Assembly (NCBI GenBank): GCA_014859095.1
Contig: JACUUV010000023.1
Span: 1-45,027 of the forward strand
Direction of reading: 5' to 3'
Origin: Clostridia bacterium
Lineage (GTDB): Bacteria; Bacillota; Clostridia; Peptostreptococcales; Acidaminobacteraceae
DNA: 45,027 nucleotides
Positions 16,259-25,638 of this stretch are shown in pieces. The notes below the pieces were generated by a model. That model made no database searches and had not been told where the DNA came from. It worked only from the letters and a program-made list of their open reading frames with translations. The number at the start of each line of letters is the position of its first letter. Position 1 is the first letter of the stretch. Both the position numbers and the translations under genes were made by a program.

Positions 16259-16923
16259 TATTTTCTCCTTTTCATCTCTGTTTTGACCCAGTTTGTCCAA
16301 TTGCCCATACCTTCACCCGTTTTGGCGGAAATCGGAAATATTTTTATATCCTTGTTCAATTTTCGAACCCGTTCTTCAAGTATTTCCATATTGAAATCAA
16401 AATGTTCCATGACATCAATCTTACTGATGAGGAGTGCGTCGACTTTTGCAAAAATCATGGGGTATTTAAGTGGTTTATCATCCCCTTCTGGCACACTCAA
16501 AATGGCGATATTCTTCATAGCACCAGTATCATACCCTACAGGACAGATCAAATTGCCGATGTTCTCCAAAAACACCAAATCCAAATCTTCCACACCGAGT
16601 TCATCAATTCCTTTTCTTGACATGGTCGCATCCAAATGACACAATCCACCAGTATGCATTTGTACAGCTTTTGCGCCAGCGTTCATTACCGATACGGCGT
16701 CCACATCAGAATCCACATCGGCTTCGATCACGCCAATGTTCATTTCACCTTTAAGTGCATGGATGGTACTCACCAGTGTAGTTGTTTTGCCGCTTCCAGG
16801 TGAAGACATCACATTGATTAGAAACGCATTGTGGTGGTCGAGTACTTCTCTGGTCTCGTTGGCCACTTTCACGTTATCTTCATGGATGTTTTTCTGGATT
16901 GAAAAAATCTTTAATTCGTTCAT
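16258..16923 (-). CDS. hypB: Hydrogenase nickel incorporation GTPase HypB
   Basis: 221 residues. The P-loop SSPGSGKTTT lies at 40-49. GGLCHLDA holds the conserved Cys-His metal site, ENIGNLICP is the HypB signature, and SKID serves as the G4 base-recognition motif. It hydrolyses GTP to drive nickel delivery with HypA. It lacks a long N-terminal His stretch, so it is unlikely to store nickel. Two adjacent ATGs exist; the second (16923) has the better spacing from AGGAGG. First gene of the hypB-oxidoreductase-hypA operon. Confidence 0.95.
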   Translation of the reverse strand: MNELKIFSIQKNIHEDNVKVANETREVLDHHNAFLINVMSSPGSGKTTTLVSTIHALKGEMNIGVIEADVDSDVDAVSVMNAGAKAVQMHTGGLCHLDATMSRKGIDELGVEDLDLVFLENIGNLICPVGYDTGAMKNIAILSVPEGDDKPLKYPMIFAKVDALLISKIDVMEHFDFNMEILEERVRKLNKDIKIFPISAKTGEGMGNWTNWVKTEMKRRK

Positions 16924-16953
16924 CATGGTCCTCCTCTTTAATATTTCAGCTTG

Positions 16954-16982
16954 ATTATAACAAGGTTCAAAACACTCGACAA
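16954..16982 (-). promoter_or_regulatory. Promoter of the hypB operon
   Basis: On the minus strand TTGTCG (16982-16977), a 17-base spacer and TATAAT (16959-16954), with TG one base before the -10 box (extended -10). About 30 bases separate it from the hypB start. The rest of the 16924-17213 gap holds only the opposite promoter at 17155-17183. Confidence 0.75.
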
Positions 16983-17154
16983 CCGATGTCGTTTTTCAAA
17001 ATCGACAGCACCTTTACTTTACCGATGTGTTTACATCATGTACAACTATATGAACACGTTGATTGCATAATCTTGCAATGATGTTTTATCGCCGTTTGTA
17101 AACAGAAAACCAAAGTAAAATAAATATCACATTTTTATGAATATGGCCAATAAG

Positions 17155-17183
17155 TTGATGAAACCCAAAATCTATGTTAAAAT
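17155..17183 (+). promoter_or_regulatory. Promoter of the transposase-derived gene/flavoprotein pair
   Basis: TTGATG (17155-17160), a 17-base spacer and TAAAAT (17178-17183), with an extended TGT before the -10 box. A normal cellular promoter here suits a domesticated gene. Confidence 0.65.
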
Positions 17184-17213
17184 TTAGATAATTTAAACTT
17201 GAGGTGGTTGCTT

Positions 17214-18200
17214 ATGCATCGTGATTTGAAATTCAATATCATCACTGAAGGCCAAAAGATGGGCATCAGTGCAACATGTGAGAAACACAAAATTTCAAGA
17301 ACAATATACTATCGTTGGCTATCGAGATATAAAACCTTTGGAATCAAGGGACTGGAAGACATCGAGAAGAAATTTTCACCTCTCAACAAGACCAAACCTG
17401 AAGTTGTCTCAACCATAATGAGCTTGATCAGAAATCATCCCGACTATGGCCCCAGAGCCATCAAATACCTTCTTGAGGAAGTCGGTTATGATATCAGTGA
17501 GTCTGCAGTATATAACGTCATGAAGAGAAATCATCTGACTACAAAGGCGCAAAGGATAAAGTTTTCCACAAAAAAAGACAAAAAAATAACAAGGAATTAT
17601 CCTTGTTTCAACGATATGAAAAGTGGTGAATGCTGGCTATTTTGGACAACACATTATGGTGATTATGAATCGCTGGGTGCACTCTATGAATATACGATTT
17701 TCGACTATAAGAGCAGAGTCGCCTGTACCCGATTGTATAATACCTTATCTCCCGAATGTTTTGAGGATCTTCTGACTGCGGCTGCCATACCCGTTGCACA
17801 AACACTTGGGTTTGAGACTAAGCATTTATGCTTTTTTGAAGAGCACAACATCAAAGGGAAAAAGTTGGATTCCTTTTTGACGAACATCAATGGCATCTTT
17901 CAGAATAACGGTTACGAGGTCACCATGCATTTGTTGAAAGAGGAGGATCAACTGAATACGCTTCAGGAAATGAGAAAAAACCATACTCACCAACTTTTGT
18001 CATTTCTGATGCCCTTCATTCATAAGAACATTTCATTCAGCTCGCTCAAGATTCAATTACAAAAGCATATTCGCGAATACAATCTAAACCATAAAATTAT
18101 ATATTCGGGGGAATTTTATTCGCCTGTGGAATACCATGTGAAGTCGTCGGGCACTGACCTGATTCTGCCCCTTTGGGCGTATATCGATCGAACATATTGA
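17214..18200 (+). CDS. Transposase-derived protein lacking the catalytic triad
   Basis: 328 residues. Residues 1-110 keep two helix-turn-helix units of IS481/IS3-type transposases: ISATCEKHKISRTIYYRWLS and YGPRAIKYLLEEVGYDISES. The following region keeps the RNase H-like frame (YEYTIFDYKSRVACTRLYNT, residues 158-177), but the usual catalytic positions are changed. The expected W/QxD reads LFWTTH (143-148), the TDNG segment reads LCFFEEHN (205-212), and the ERF glutamate region reads LNTLQEM. It is therefore probably inactive as a transposase and kept as a DNA-binding protein. The ATG at 17214 has GAGGTGG 6 bases before it. I saw no terminal inverted repeats. The flavoprotein gene follows after 10 bp. 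Function unknown. Confidence 0.75.
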   Translation: MHRDLKFNIITEGQKMGISATCEKHKISRTIYYRWLSRYKTFGIKGLEDIEKKFSPLNKTKPEVVSTIMSLIRNHPDYGPRAIKYLLEEVGYDISESAVYNVMKRNHLTTKAQRIKFSTKKDKKITRNYPCFNDMKSGECWLFWTTHYGDYESLGALYEYTIFDYKSRVACTRLYNTLSPECFEDLLTAAAIPVAQTLGFETKHLCFFEEHNIKGKKLDSFLTNINGIFQNNGYEVTMHLLKEEDQLNTLQEMRKNHTHQLLSFLMPFIHKNISFSSLKIQLQKHIREYNLNHKIIYSGEFYSPVEYHVKSSGTDLILPLWAYIDRTY

Positions 18201-18210
18201 AGGTGGTCAA

Positions 18211-19410
18211 ATGAGAGTAGCCATAATCGGAGCTGGGTTCAGCGGCATGCTGACCGCATATTTATTGGAGAAAAAGGGCATTGAAGTCACTGTATATGAG
18301 AAACATGAACATATAGGTGGACATTGTAGAACCCTTGTAAGTAAAGACAACACTATTGAACTCGGTACGGTCTTCTCCTTCTCAGAACATATCAAAGAAC
18401 TTTTGCTTGAGTTGGATGTGACTTATACCGAGCGCTTTACCTATAGAAATTTTTTGGATGAAGATTTTAACAAAGTGGAGCATTTATCCAGAAAAGATGT
18501 AGGCACTTTGACTGGTGAACTGAATAAGTTGGAACAGGTTTTGAATAAATATCCCATGTCTTTAGATGATGTCAATTATGGTCCAATCCATGAGGATTTG
18601 ATGGTGCCTTTGAATGATTTTCTGAAATCCCATCAACTCCACATCATCAGTCAGCTTCTCGCTCCTCAACTGTCATCCTTCGGTTTTGGAAGCATATATG
18701 AGTTACAAGCTTATTACGCATTCAACATTTTCAATATGGATACCATCCATTCCTTGATCAGAGGGGATCGCCTCCTATTCGTCAACAAAGGACTCTCCGA
18801 GGTTATCACAAAACTCAGTCAGAACATTTCAGATATACGGTATTCCATTGAAGTCAAAAACATTGAAAGTATTGGCGATAAGGTAAAAGTTGAAACTGAA
18901 TTCAGCTCCGAATTTTTTGATAGAGTGCTCATCACAACCAAACTCCCAAAAGATGTCATTAAAGATGAACTCTACAATCAATTGATGAATAAAATAGATA
19001 CCAACCCTTACATCACATGCGCATATGAAGTGGAAAACAAAAACATTGTCACAACCTACTTCAAAGCCAACTTAGGGGAAAAAAACAAAATTCAATTCTT
19101 TCATACCTTCAGGCAAAACCATAAGACAACACTTGTTGCTTACGCCTATGGGTCCGTCAACAAGGAACTTGTCAACAGCATCACCACAGATATCGAAAAA
19201 TCGGGAATCCATGTCAATCATTTGATCACAGCAAAACAATGGTATATATTCCCACATTTGAAAGAAAAAAACCTGACCCCTAATTTTTACAGGGATATTT
19301 TGGATAGACAAAAGGTCAGTAACATTTGTCTCATCGGTTCACTGGTTTCAAAACCCTCCATTTCCAATCTTTATGCATCCGTCAGACAATTTGTCGCACA
19401 GACATTTTGA
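18211..19410 (+). CDS. FAD-dependent oxidoreductase (amine oxidase/protoporphyrinogen oxidase-like fold)
   Basis: 399 residues. The N-terminus is a textbook FAD-binding Rossmann motif: IIGAGFSGMLTAYLL, then VYEKHEHIGGHCRT, where the GG doublet is typical of the amine-oxidase superfamily. Near the end SKPSISNLYASVRQF resembles the C-terminal flavin contact. The middle part has no substrate residues I can identify. There is no signal peptide. It lies 10 bases after the transposase-derived gene, with GAAGGTGG before its ATG, so both are almost certainly on one transcript. It ends 9 bases from the convergent chemoreceptor gene. Substrate unknown. Confidence 0.8.
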   Translation: MRVAIIGAGFSGMLTAYLLEKKGIEVTVYEKHEHIGGHCRTLVSKDNTIELGTVFSFSEHIKELLLELDVTYTERFTYRNFLDEDFNKVEHLSRKDVGTLTGELNKLEQVLNKYPMSLDDVNYGPIHEDLMVPLNDFLKSHQLHIISQLLAPQLSSFGFGSIYELQAYYAFNIFNMDTIHSLIRGDRLLFVNKGLSEVITKLSQNISDIRYSIEVKNIESIGDKVKVETEFSSEFFDRVLITTKLPKDVIKDELYNQLMNKIDTNPYITCAYEVENKNIVTTYFKANLGEKNKIQFFHTFRQNHKTTLVAYAYGSVNKELVNSITTDIEKSGIHVNHLITAKQWYIFPHLKEKNLTPNFYRDILDRQKVSNICLIGSLVSKPSISNLYASVRQFVAQTF

Positions 19411-19419
19411 TGCTATCCA

Positions 19420-20895
19420 TCAACTCTCTTTTTTAACACTCTCATACAGGTGACTTCCCACCTTGGAAATGGACTGGATTTCTTCAGTCACTACTTCAGT
19501 GATTTCCGACTGCAGATCAACTCTTGATGCGATTTCCTCAAAGTGTGCGGCGTTCTCTTCAAGAATTGCCGCAATGCTTGCAATGGAATCCTCAATTTTA
19601 TTGAATTCGAGATGAATCATACGAATAAGACTGGACTCATCACTAAGTTCTTTGCTTGCAACAGTAAAGTTCTCATCCACGACTGAAAAGTGTGTGTCAA
19701 GATGTTGCATGGCTTCAACACCTTCGTTCATCGCTTGCTTACCGACTTCTGCCTTCTCAAGTGCTGACTGAGTCGCGTCCATGAGTCCTGAGGTGATTTT
19801 TCTGATGTCATCAGCAAATGAACTGCTTTCGACAGATAATTTTCTGATTTCGTCTGCCACAACTGAGAATCCTCGACCATGTTCACCTGCTCTTGCAGCC
19901 TCTATAGATGCATTCAGTGCCAACAAATTCGTTTGGTTCGATATGGTTACAATCCCGTCCAAGTGTCTTTGAATTTCTTCCATTTTGTTCGATAACACTT
20001 GAATCGTTGAAAAACTGTCATTCATGGTATCATTCATTTTATAGACTGATCCCGCCATGGATTTCATGGACTTACCACTCTCACCAAATGCAGATTTGAG
20101 TTTGATAAACACTAAATCCAATTGTTCCATGATCGCGTAAGTCTTATCCACATTCGCTCCGGATAAACCGACACTCGAATTGATATCCGACACGGTAGAA
20201 GCCGCTTCATCGACGCTTTGTGCAAGTTCTTTGATGGCTTGATTGATCGCAACATTTCCATCCCGATTTTCAATCATCTTATATGTGCAACTTTCAGTGG
20301 ACTCCTTAAGATGTAAGGTGGATGCTTTAACTTCATCAAAAACTTGCTTGAGTTTGCTGAAAGCCGCTTCACTTCTTTCTGACTGACTTTGTGCATCTTT
20401 GACAGTCTCCTGGCCCCATTTGCTCAATAGCAAAAGCACCAGATAAGCACTGAATACAGCACCCATACGCGGGATAAACTCCCCTATACCCATGCCACTG
20501 TCCAAAAGAAGATTCGGATTGACAAGATAAAGTGCAACAAGTACCACATTAATGATCGCTCCCGCAATGAACATCCGTTTATAGTTGAAATATAACGCCT
20601 GCATGGCCAACGCCAAGATATAAATGTTGAACATTCTCGCAACACCACCATTTACAATGGAAAGGCCCAGTGCCGCAAAGAAGGGAAGAAAAATCACAAA
20701 CTCACTTTTGAAAGCAATTGAAATCGGAAGAAAATTTACAATGGTCGCAATGATTGCAGTCAGCAAAGTCGCAACTAATGCCTTTATGCCATACTCGAGA
20801 CCTCCGTTGATATAAGCGGTCAAACTCAAAAAAAACGAAAAAAACCAGATAAAACCAATATTTGCATTTACAGCTCTTTTAAGGTTATAATTCAT
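19420..20895 (-). CDS. Methyl-accepting chemotaxis protein
   Basis: 491 residues. The first 165 contain about six transmembrane helices and no large outside ligand domain, so it may sense a membrane or intracellular signal. The remainder is a coiled-coil signalling domain. Its hairpin tip reads [20 protein letters not shown], the hallmark of MCPs, followed by [15 protein letters not shown]. It would signal through CheW and CheA, which are not in the window. The ATG at 20895 has AAGGAGG 10 bases before it; the TTG at 20904 is too close to that site. I found no terminator in the 9 bp before the convergent gene. Confidence 0.92.
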   Translation of the reverse strand: MNYNLKRAVNANIGFIWFFSFFLSLTAYINGGLEYGIKALVATLLTAIIATIVNFLPISIAFKSEFVIFLPFFAALGLSIVNGGVARMFNIYILALAMQALYFNYKRMFIAGAIINVVLVALYLVNPNLLLDSGMGIGEFIPRMGAVFSAYLVLLLLSKWGQETVKDAQSQSERSEAAFSKLKQVFDEVKASTLHLKESTESCTYKMIENRDGNVAINQAIKELAQSVDEAASTVSDINSSVGLSGANVDKTYAIMEQLDLVFIKLKSAFGESGKSMKSMAGSVYKMNDTMNDSFSTIQVLSNKMEEIQRHLDGIVTISNQTNLLALNASIEAARAGEHGRGFSVVADEIRKLSVESSSFADDIRKITSGLMDATQSALEKAEVGKQAMNEGVEAMQHLDTHFSVVDENFTVASKELSDESSLIRMIHLEFNKIEDSIASIAAILEENAAHFEEIASRVDLQSEITEVVTEEIQSISKVGSHLYESVKKES

Positions 20896-21030
20896 AATAT
20901 TCAATCCTCCTTATTTTTCATTATACACCTTTTTGATGCCATAATTTATTAATGATTATAGCACTGTCCATAATGACTGACAAACGCTTCATCATGTAAA
21001 CATAATGCTAAAGTTCATTGGAAGAATCAA

Positions 21031-21067
21031 AAAAATCCTTTGCTCAACAGTTCAGCAAAGGATTTTT
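21031..21067. terminator. Terminator of the EamA transporter gene
   Basis: A 14-bp perfect stem (21031-21044 with 21054-21067) and a 9-base loop. A-rich and T-rich ends make it usable on either strand. It lies 15 bases after the stop of the minus-strand transporter gene. Confidence 0.85.
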
Positions 21068-21081
21068 ATATTGGACTTCCA

Positions 21082-21978
21082 TCAGGTTATGGATTCGGCT
21101 AAAGTTCTTTTTCGAGAAAAATTGAGCTGTGAGATCAATATACCCGCCAATATCAAGGCGCATCCAAAAACACCTCTTAAACTCATGCTTTCACTTAGCA
21201 GTAATGCACCACCGATAGCCCCAAATACGGATTCCATACTTAAGATAATAGCGGCGTGAGATGGTTTCGCGTCTTTTTGTGCCACAACTTGAAGCGTGTA
21301 TGCGATCCCTACCGATAATAGACCGCCATAAAGGAGTGGTATCAAGCTACCGGAAAGTCCTGCAACTGTAACGGTTTCAAACATCAAAGCAGAAAACAGA
21401 CTCAAAATCGAACAGGTTGCAAACTGAATGCTGGATAACTTTAGAGAATCAATTTCTTTTGCGAACTTGTCAATCGATAAAATATGGATCGCCCAGAAAA
21501 TAGCTGCAATCAGGACAAGCAAATCACCAAATGCGATTGAAAAATCTTCATTGACACTGAGCAGATACAATCCCGCCAATGCCACGAAAACTCCAACCCA
21601 TGCATTCTTGCCGATTTTCTGTTTGAGAAATATTCCAAAAATTGGCACAAACACCATGTATAACCCCGTTATAAAACCCGCGTTACCAGCAGTTGTATAA
21701 GCTACTCCCACTTGTTGCAATGTGGATGCCACAAACAAAACCGATCCAATGATCATTCCTGGCAATATGGTTTTCTTGAAAGTGATTTTCTCTTGGGGCT
21801 TCTTTTTGCCGAAATAGTATATCAAAGGCAATAAAGACAACGAACCAAGCGCGAATCTTATCCCATTGAATGTAAATGCTCCAATATACTGAGCGCCTAC
21901 TCTTTGGGCCACAAAACCAAAGCCCCAGATAGCGGCTGTCAGGAGCAGCAATCCATTGGCTATCATTCTTTTATTCAT
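21082..21978 (-). CDS. EamA/DMT family transporter
   Basis: 298 residues with about ten transmembrane helices in two repeated EamA halves. Typical segments are AAIWGFGFVAQRVG, FVASTLQQVGVAYTTAGNAG near 85-105 and, in the second half, PSHAAIILSMESVFGAIGGA near 253-272. Such proteins export amino acids or other small metabolites, or are permeases of unknown substrate. There is no operon partner: a terminator follows and the PucR regulator gene lies 83 bp upstream. That regulator may control it. Confidence 0.88.
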   Translation of the reverse strand: MNKRMIANGLLLLTAAIWGFGFVAQRVGAQYIGAFTFNGIRFALGSLSLLPLIYYFGKKKPQEKITFKKTILPGMIIGSVLFVASTLQQVGVAYTTAGNAGFITGLYMVFVPIFGIFLKQKIGKNAWVGVFVALAGLYLLSVNEDFSIAFGDLLVLIAAIFWAIHILSIDKFAKEIDSLKLSSIQFATCSILSLFSALMFETVTVAGLSGSLIPLLYGGLLSVGIAYTLQVVAQKDAKPSHAAIILSMESVFGAIGGALLLSESMSLRGVFGCALILAGILISQLNFSRKRTLAESIT

Positions 21979-22061
21979 AAGGACACCTCTATAATTTTTA
22001 TATATAAATCATATCATTTTTTCATAATATTTTCATCGTGCAAAATACAATAATAACACCT

Positions 22062-23213
22062 TTATTTTAGACTTTGTACATTGTGTAGTTTCATGGCTAT
22101 CGCCAATTGCTCATAAAACCCGCTATCCATATCAAGAATCTCCTTGATCTTTTCCAGTCTGTATCTCACTGTGTTTTTATGGATAAAAAGTGCCTTTGCG
22201 GTCTCAATGATGTTGCCTTCTTTTTCAATATAAATCACTGCAGTTTCAAACAGTTCAGTATTATACTTCTCGTCATAATTTTTTATGGGGAGAGTCAAAC
22301 CTTCGTAGAACGAACGCATCCATATGTCGTCTTTATAGGGTAGAACTACACTATAAAGTCCAATATCGCTGAATTTTTTCAAATGGACATTCATCACTTC
22401 CGATGTGATCTCCGCATAGAGGCTTTCATTGATACCGATATTGAGCATGCTGAGGTCCCTGTGCGCATTACTGGCACCGGCATAAAACGTTTCCTGATCA
22501 ATGGAAAGACTTCTTAGTAAAACATCCATCTTGGTATCCAACGCACTAGAATCCATTTTTTCAGCAGTAACAATCAATAAAATACCACCACGATATTTCA
22601 TAGCTGTGCTATACAAACTGAGTGGATTTGACCTTTTAATTTGTTCCAAAAAAGCGATGATTTGGTTATCATCCCAGTATTGCCTGCTTTTGATGTAAAT
22701 AGAAAAGAATGCATCCTTGAAGCTGCTGTTGATCTCATAAGCGATTTCTTTGACTGTCACTTTATCCAGTTGCTTTTTGATCAAAATATCCACTTTGGTC
22801 TCCAACAATTCATAATTTCCAGCAAAACGAATTTTATCCATCACCTCAGTGATGATGTCTTCAAAGTATGCACTATTGTCAAAAATGAAAATCGGGAAAT
22901 CATTTTCATTCGAGAACTTCACAACTTCCTGAGGAAGTTCGTTATAATAGACATTCTTGACAGCAAGTCCACTAACGCCACAATGGACTAAATCCAAGAC
23001 TGACTCGAGTATATAATCAGGATTGTCTTTTGCAAACATCAGACTTGAAAGGACGAACTCACCCTTTATGAATTGACCTTCCTCCTTTATGAAAAATTCC
23101 CAATCTAAAATACCCACTTTTTCAATCGGATTGCCTAGGCCACTCACTCCAGAAATCAGCCTGAACTTTCTGAAGGTATTGAGTTTGGTCGCATCGTATA
23201 TTGTTATGCCCAT
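22062..23213 (-). CDS. PucR family transcriptional regulator
   Basis: 383 residues. The N-terminus (about 10-125) is a PucR-type domain with GVSGLGNPIEKVGILDWEFF and GVSGLAVKN. The middle has a GGDEF-like/CdaR segment. The C-terminus is the PucR helix-turn-helix: EKEGNIIETAKALFIHKNTV followed by RYRLEKIKEILD. Family members regulate purine, amino-acid or sugar-acid use. The ribosome-binding site is weak (TAGGATGG). It follows a HAD phosphatase gene by 12 bp, so both are one operon. The effector is unknown; the EamA gene next door is a candidate target. Confidence 0.87.
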   Translation of the reverse strand: MGITIYDATKLNTFRKFRLISGVSGLGNPIEKVGILDWEFFIKEEGQFIKGEFVLSSLMFAKDNPDYILESVLDLVHCGVSGLAVKNVYYNELPQEVVKFSNENDFPIFIFDNSAYFEDIITEVMDKIRFAGNYELLETKVDILIKKQLDKVTVKEIAYEINSSFKDAFFSIYIKSRQYWDDNQIIAFLEQIKRSNPLSLYSTAMKYRGGILLIVTAEKMDSSALDTKMDVLLRSLSIDQETFYAGASNAHRDLSMLNIGINESLYAEITSEVMNVHLKKFSDIGLYSVVLPYKDDIWMRSFYEGLTLPIKNYDEKYNTELFETAVIYIEKEGNIIETAKALFIHKNTVRYRLEKIKEILDMDSGFYEQLAIAMKLHNVQSLK

Positions 23214-23225
23214 ACCATCACCATC

Positions 23226-23879
23226 CTAATGATTGAGTAATATCTTACTCAGTTCGCTCACATTGCATGCTATAAAATCTGCTCCCGCGCTTTCGAGTTC
23301 CTCGTAGGAACCATATCCGTATTCCACGCCTATCGAATCAATACCCGTATGCTTCGCACCCATGATATCGTGTTTTCTATCCCCAATCATAACAACTTCT
23401 TTTAAATCTTGTATTTCAAGTTCTTCGAGTACCGCTTCAATCACTTCAGATTTTTTGGTGCGGCCACCATCCAAATGACTGCCTAATACCACTTTAAAGT
23501 ATTGGTTCAATCCGAAGTAGTCAATGATTCTCTCAGCAAATACCGTTGGCTTGGATGTTGCCACAGCCATTTCTTTGCCCTCTAAATCGAGTTTTTCAAG
23601 CATTGCTTTGATGCCGTCGTATATTTCATTTTCATAAATGCCCTCATCTTTGAAGTACTCGCGATAACATTCTATCGCTTGTTTTGCTTCGACTTCTGAA
23701 AAACCGTAGAAATCAATAAAGGAATCCAAAAGTGGCGGACCGATGAATTTTGTAAGTTCCTCTAGCTCCACTTCGATGTTTTTCATTTTCTTCAATGCAT
23801 GTGCCACTGATTTTGTTATGCCTATCACAGGATCGGTCAAAGTGCCGTCCAAATCGAATAGAATGTATTTATATCGCAA
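23226..23879 (-). CDS. HAD-family phosphatase (phosphoglycolate phosphatase-like)
   Basis: 217 residues. Motif I is FDLDGTLTDP with the nucleophile Asp and the general acid Asp. Motif II is VATSKP, motif III is TKKSEV, and motif IV is MIGDRKHDIMGA. The cap between motifs I and II is alpha-helical as in Gph/PgmB-like enzymes. The natural substrate cannot be read from the sequence. I favour a TTG start at 23879 because GAGAGG lies 8 bases before it; a GTG at 23888 overlaps that site. A PucR regulator gene follows 12 bp later. Confidence 0.87.
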   Translation of the reverse strand: MRYKYILFDLDGTLTDPVIGITKSVAHALKKMKNIEVELEELTKFIGPPLLDSFIDFYGFSEVEAKQAIECYREYFKDEGIYENEIYDGIKAMLEKLDLEGKEMAVATSKPTVFAERIIDYFGLNQYFKVVLGSHLDGGRTKKSEVIEAVLEELEIQDLKEVVMIGDRKHDIMGAKHTGIDSIGVEYGYGSYEELESAGADFIACNVSELSKILLNH

Positions 23880-23950
23880 AGTGATCACCTCTCACCAATA
23901 TTATATCTAATATTCTCATCAATGTATCTATTTTGAAAGACAAAAAAAAG

Positions 23951-23976
23951 AGCCGATCAAACTTAATTGATCAGCT
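23951..23976 (-). terminator. Terminator of the triple-FMN protein gene
   Basis: On the minus strand AGCTGATCAA (23976-23967) pairs with TTGATCGGCT (23960-23951) with one mismatch, followed by an uninterrupted T-run. It lies 19 bases after the stop codon. Confidence 0.85.
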
Positions 23977-23994
23977 ACATTGTGATTCAAATAC

Positions 23995-25545
23995 TTATTT
24001 TGAATATGGTCCTCTATTGAGGGCATCCATTATTGCAGAGGTCACTTTGCTCGCTCTGATTGTAGCACCTGTCATTGTATCCACATCTACAACCTTATCG
24101 GAAACAATTTCTCCTGGCCAGTACAGGCTTGCAAAGTTGGATCTGATATCTTTGCCAGTTAAAAATCCAATCAGTTCATTGTATTGCTCATTCATGGCTA
24201 CAATTTTCTTGTCTTCTCTTTCCGTTCTATAATTGACCCCTTTGTAAGCCAGTGCTCTGTAACTGATGTTGGTTACAATATTGTTCTCAAGAGTCATTTG
24301 AACGCCAACTTGTTGTTGATTGCCATCTATGAAACTACCTCGATATGTGCCGTTTTCAAAGTTTTTATTGACAATTGCAGGAGATGGCGTTTCACCTGAA
24401 GCATACGAATATACGCCTCTTTTAAGTCCATCATTGATTGCTGAAATCACTTTAGCGCTTCTGACAGTTGCGCCAGTCAATGTGTCCGCTTCAACAACTG
24501 CATCTTCAACGATATTTTCTGGAACGTATAATTCACTTAAAGCAATTCTTATGTCTTTTTCTTTCAAATAGTCAAGCAAACCAACAAATTGATTTGTAAT
24601 TGCAACTACTTTCAAGTCTTCTTTTTCAGCTCTGTAATCCACATCTCTATACGTAAGCAAACGATAACTTGCATTGGTTACATTGTTATCCGCTAAAGTG
24701 AATTGTACACCAACTTGTTGGTAGCCACCATCTGAAAACGTACCACGGTATGTTCCATTTTCATATGTGATGGAAGGAGCTCCAACACTATATAGACCTC
24801 TAACCAATCCGTTGTTGATCGCAGAAATCACTTTTGAGCTTCTTACAGTCGCTCCGGTAATAGTATCTGTTCCAACGAGTTGATCGGCTACTATTTCAGC
24901 CGGTGAATAAAGAGCATCGACTGCAGTTTCGATATCTTTACCTACCATATACTGAAGTAATTCATTGAACTGAGCATTTATTGCCATGACTTTTGCATCT
25001 TCTTTTTCTGCTCTGTAATCCACGTCACGGTAGAAAAGTGTTCTATAGCTTGGGTTTGTCACAATATTATCCTTGAGCGTGAATTGTACCACTACTTGAA
25101 GTGCGCCAGAGTCGTAAAAATCACCTCTGTACGTGCCATTAGGATAAAAATGGCCTGCTACATCAGTCTTCGTTTCAGTGACTTTATCGGCAACTTTCTC
25201 ACCAACAATTATTTTTTGACCGACATATATCAGGCTTGGATTCTTGATTTGTGGATTAAGTGCCACCAATCGATCCAATGTCAAATTGTGTTTTGTGGCA
25301 ATTCTCCACATCACATCACCTGCAACAACTGTGTAAGTCTCTCCATCCGTTACGACTGGAGCCACCACTTTCTGTTCTGTAGCAGGTACTTTTGGTGCTA
25401 CTGGTGTAACTGGAGTTTCTTCTTCCCAAGTGGTAGCTGATGTGACTGCATCAACACTTACGGCAGAAAAACTTATTGTGAAACCCGAGCCAATGATGGT
25501 AAAGACCAACATCACCGTTAGAAATATTGATAAACTTCGTTTCAA
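23995..25545 (-). CDS. LysM protein with three covalent-FMN (FMN-binding) domains
   Basis: 516 residues, exported by a signal peptide. A LysM peptidoglycan-binding domain (YTVVAGDVMWRIATKHN, residues 71-114) anchors it to the wall. Three FMN-binding domains follow, at roughly 132-250, 262-378 and 398-516. Each ends with the flavin-attachment motif DTxTGAT: the FMN-bearing threonines would be T233, T360 and T495. ApbE-type transferases attach FMN there; none is encoded here. Each domain starts with NGTYRG and contains a YR-AEKED-like segment. Multi-flavin proteins of this type carry electrons outside the membrane. The TTG start has AAGGAGG 8 bases before it. It follows a two-component system by 123 bp. 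Confidence 0.9.
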   Translation of the reverse strand: MKRSLSIFLTVMLVFTIIGSGFTISFSAVSVDAVTSATTWEEETPVTPVAPKVPATEQKVVAPVVTDGETYTVVAGDVMWRIATKHNLTLDRLVALNPQIKNPSLIYVGQKIIVGEKVADKVTETKTDVAGHFYPNGTYRGDFYDSGALQVVVQFTLKDNIVTNPSYRTLFYRDVDYRAEKEDAKVMAINAQFNELLQYMVGKDIETAVDALYSPAEIVADQLVGTDTITGATVRSSKVISAINNGLVRGLYSVGAPSITYENGTYRGTFSDGGYQQVGVQFTLADNNVTNASYRLLTYRDVDYRAEKEDLKVVAITNQFVGLLDYLKEKDIRIALSELYVPENIVEDAVVEADTLTGATVRSAKVISAINDGLKRGVYSYASGETPSPAIVNKNFENGTYRGSFIDGNQQQVGVQMTLENNIVTNISYRALAYKGVNYRTEREDKKIVAMNEQYNELIGFLTGKDIRSNFASLYWPGEIVSDKVVDVDTMTGATIRASKVTSAIMDALNRGPYSK

Positions 25546-25638
25546 ATGAACCCCTCCTTTTGTTAAAATAATAACAACTTTATTGATTACCGCTTTCTTA
25601 ATTTTAACATAAAGATTATGACAAATGCCGAGTCCATA

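Noticed and set aside
17214-18200. Active insertion sequence
   Set aside because: The DDE residues are not at their usual places, no terminal inverted repeats or target duplications are visible, and the gene is tightly linked to a flavoprotein gene.
23995-25545. Tandem DNA repeats (minisatellite) within the FMN-binding gene
   Set aside because: The periodicity comes from three homologous protein domains that have diverged at the DNA level, not from exact tandem repeats.
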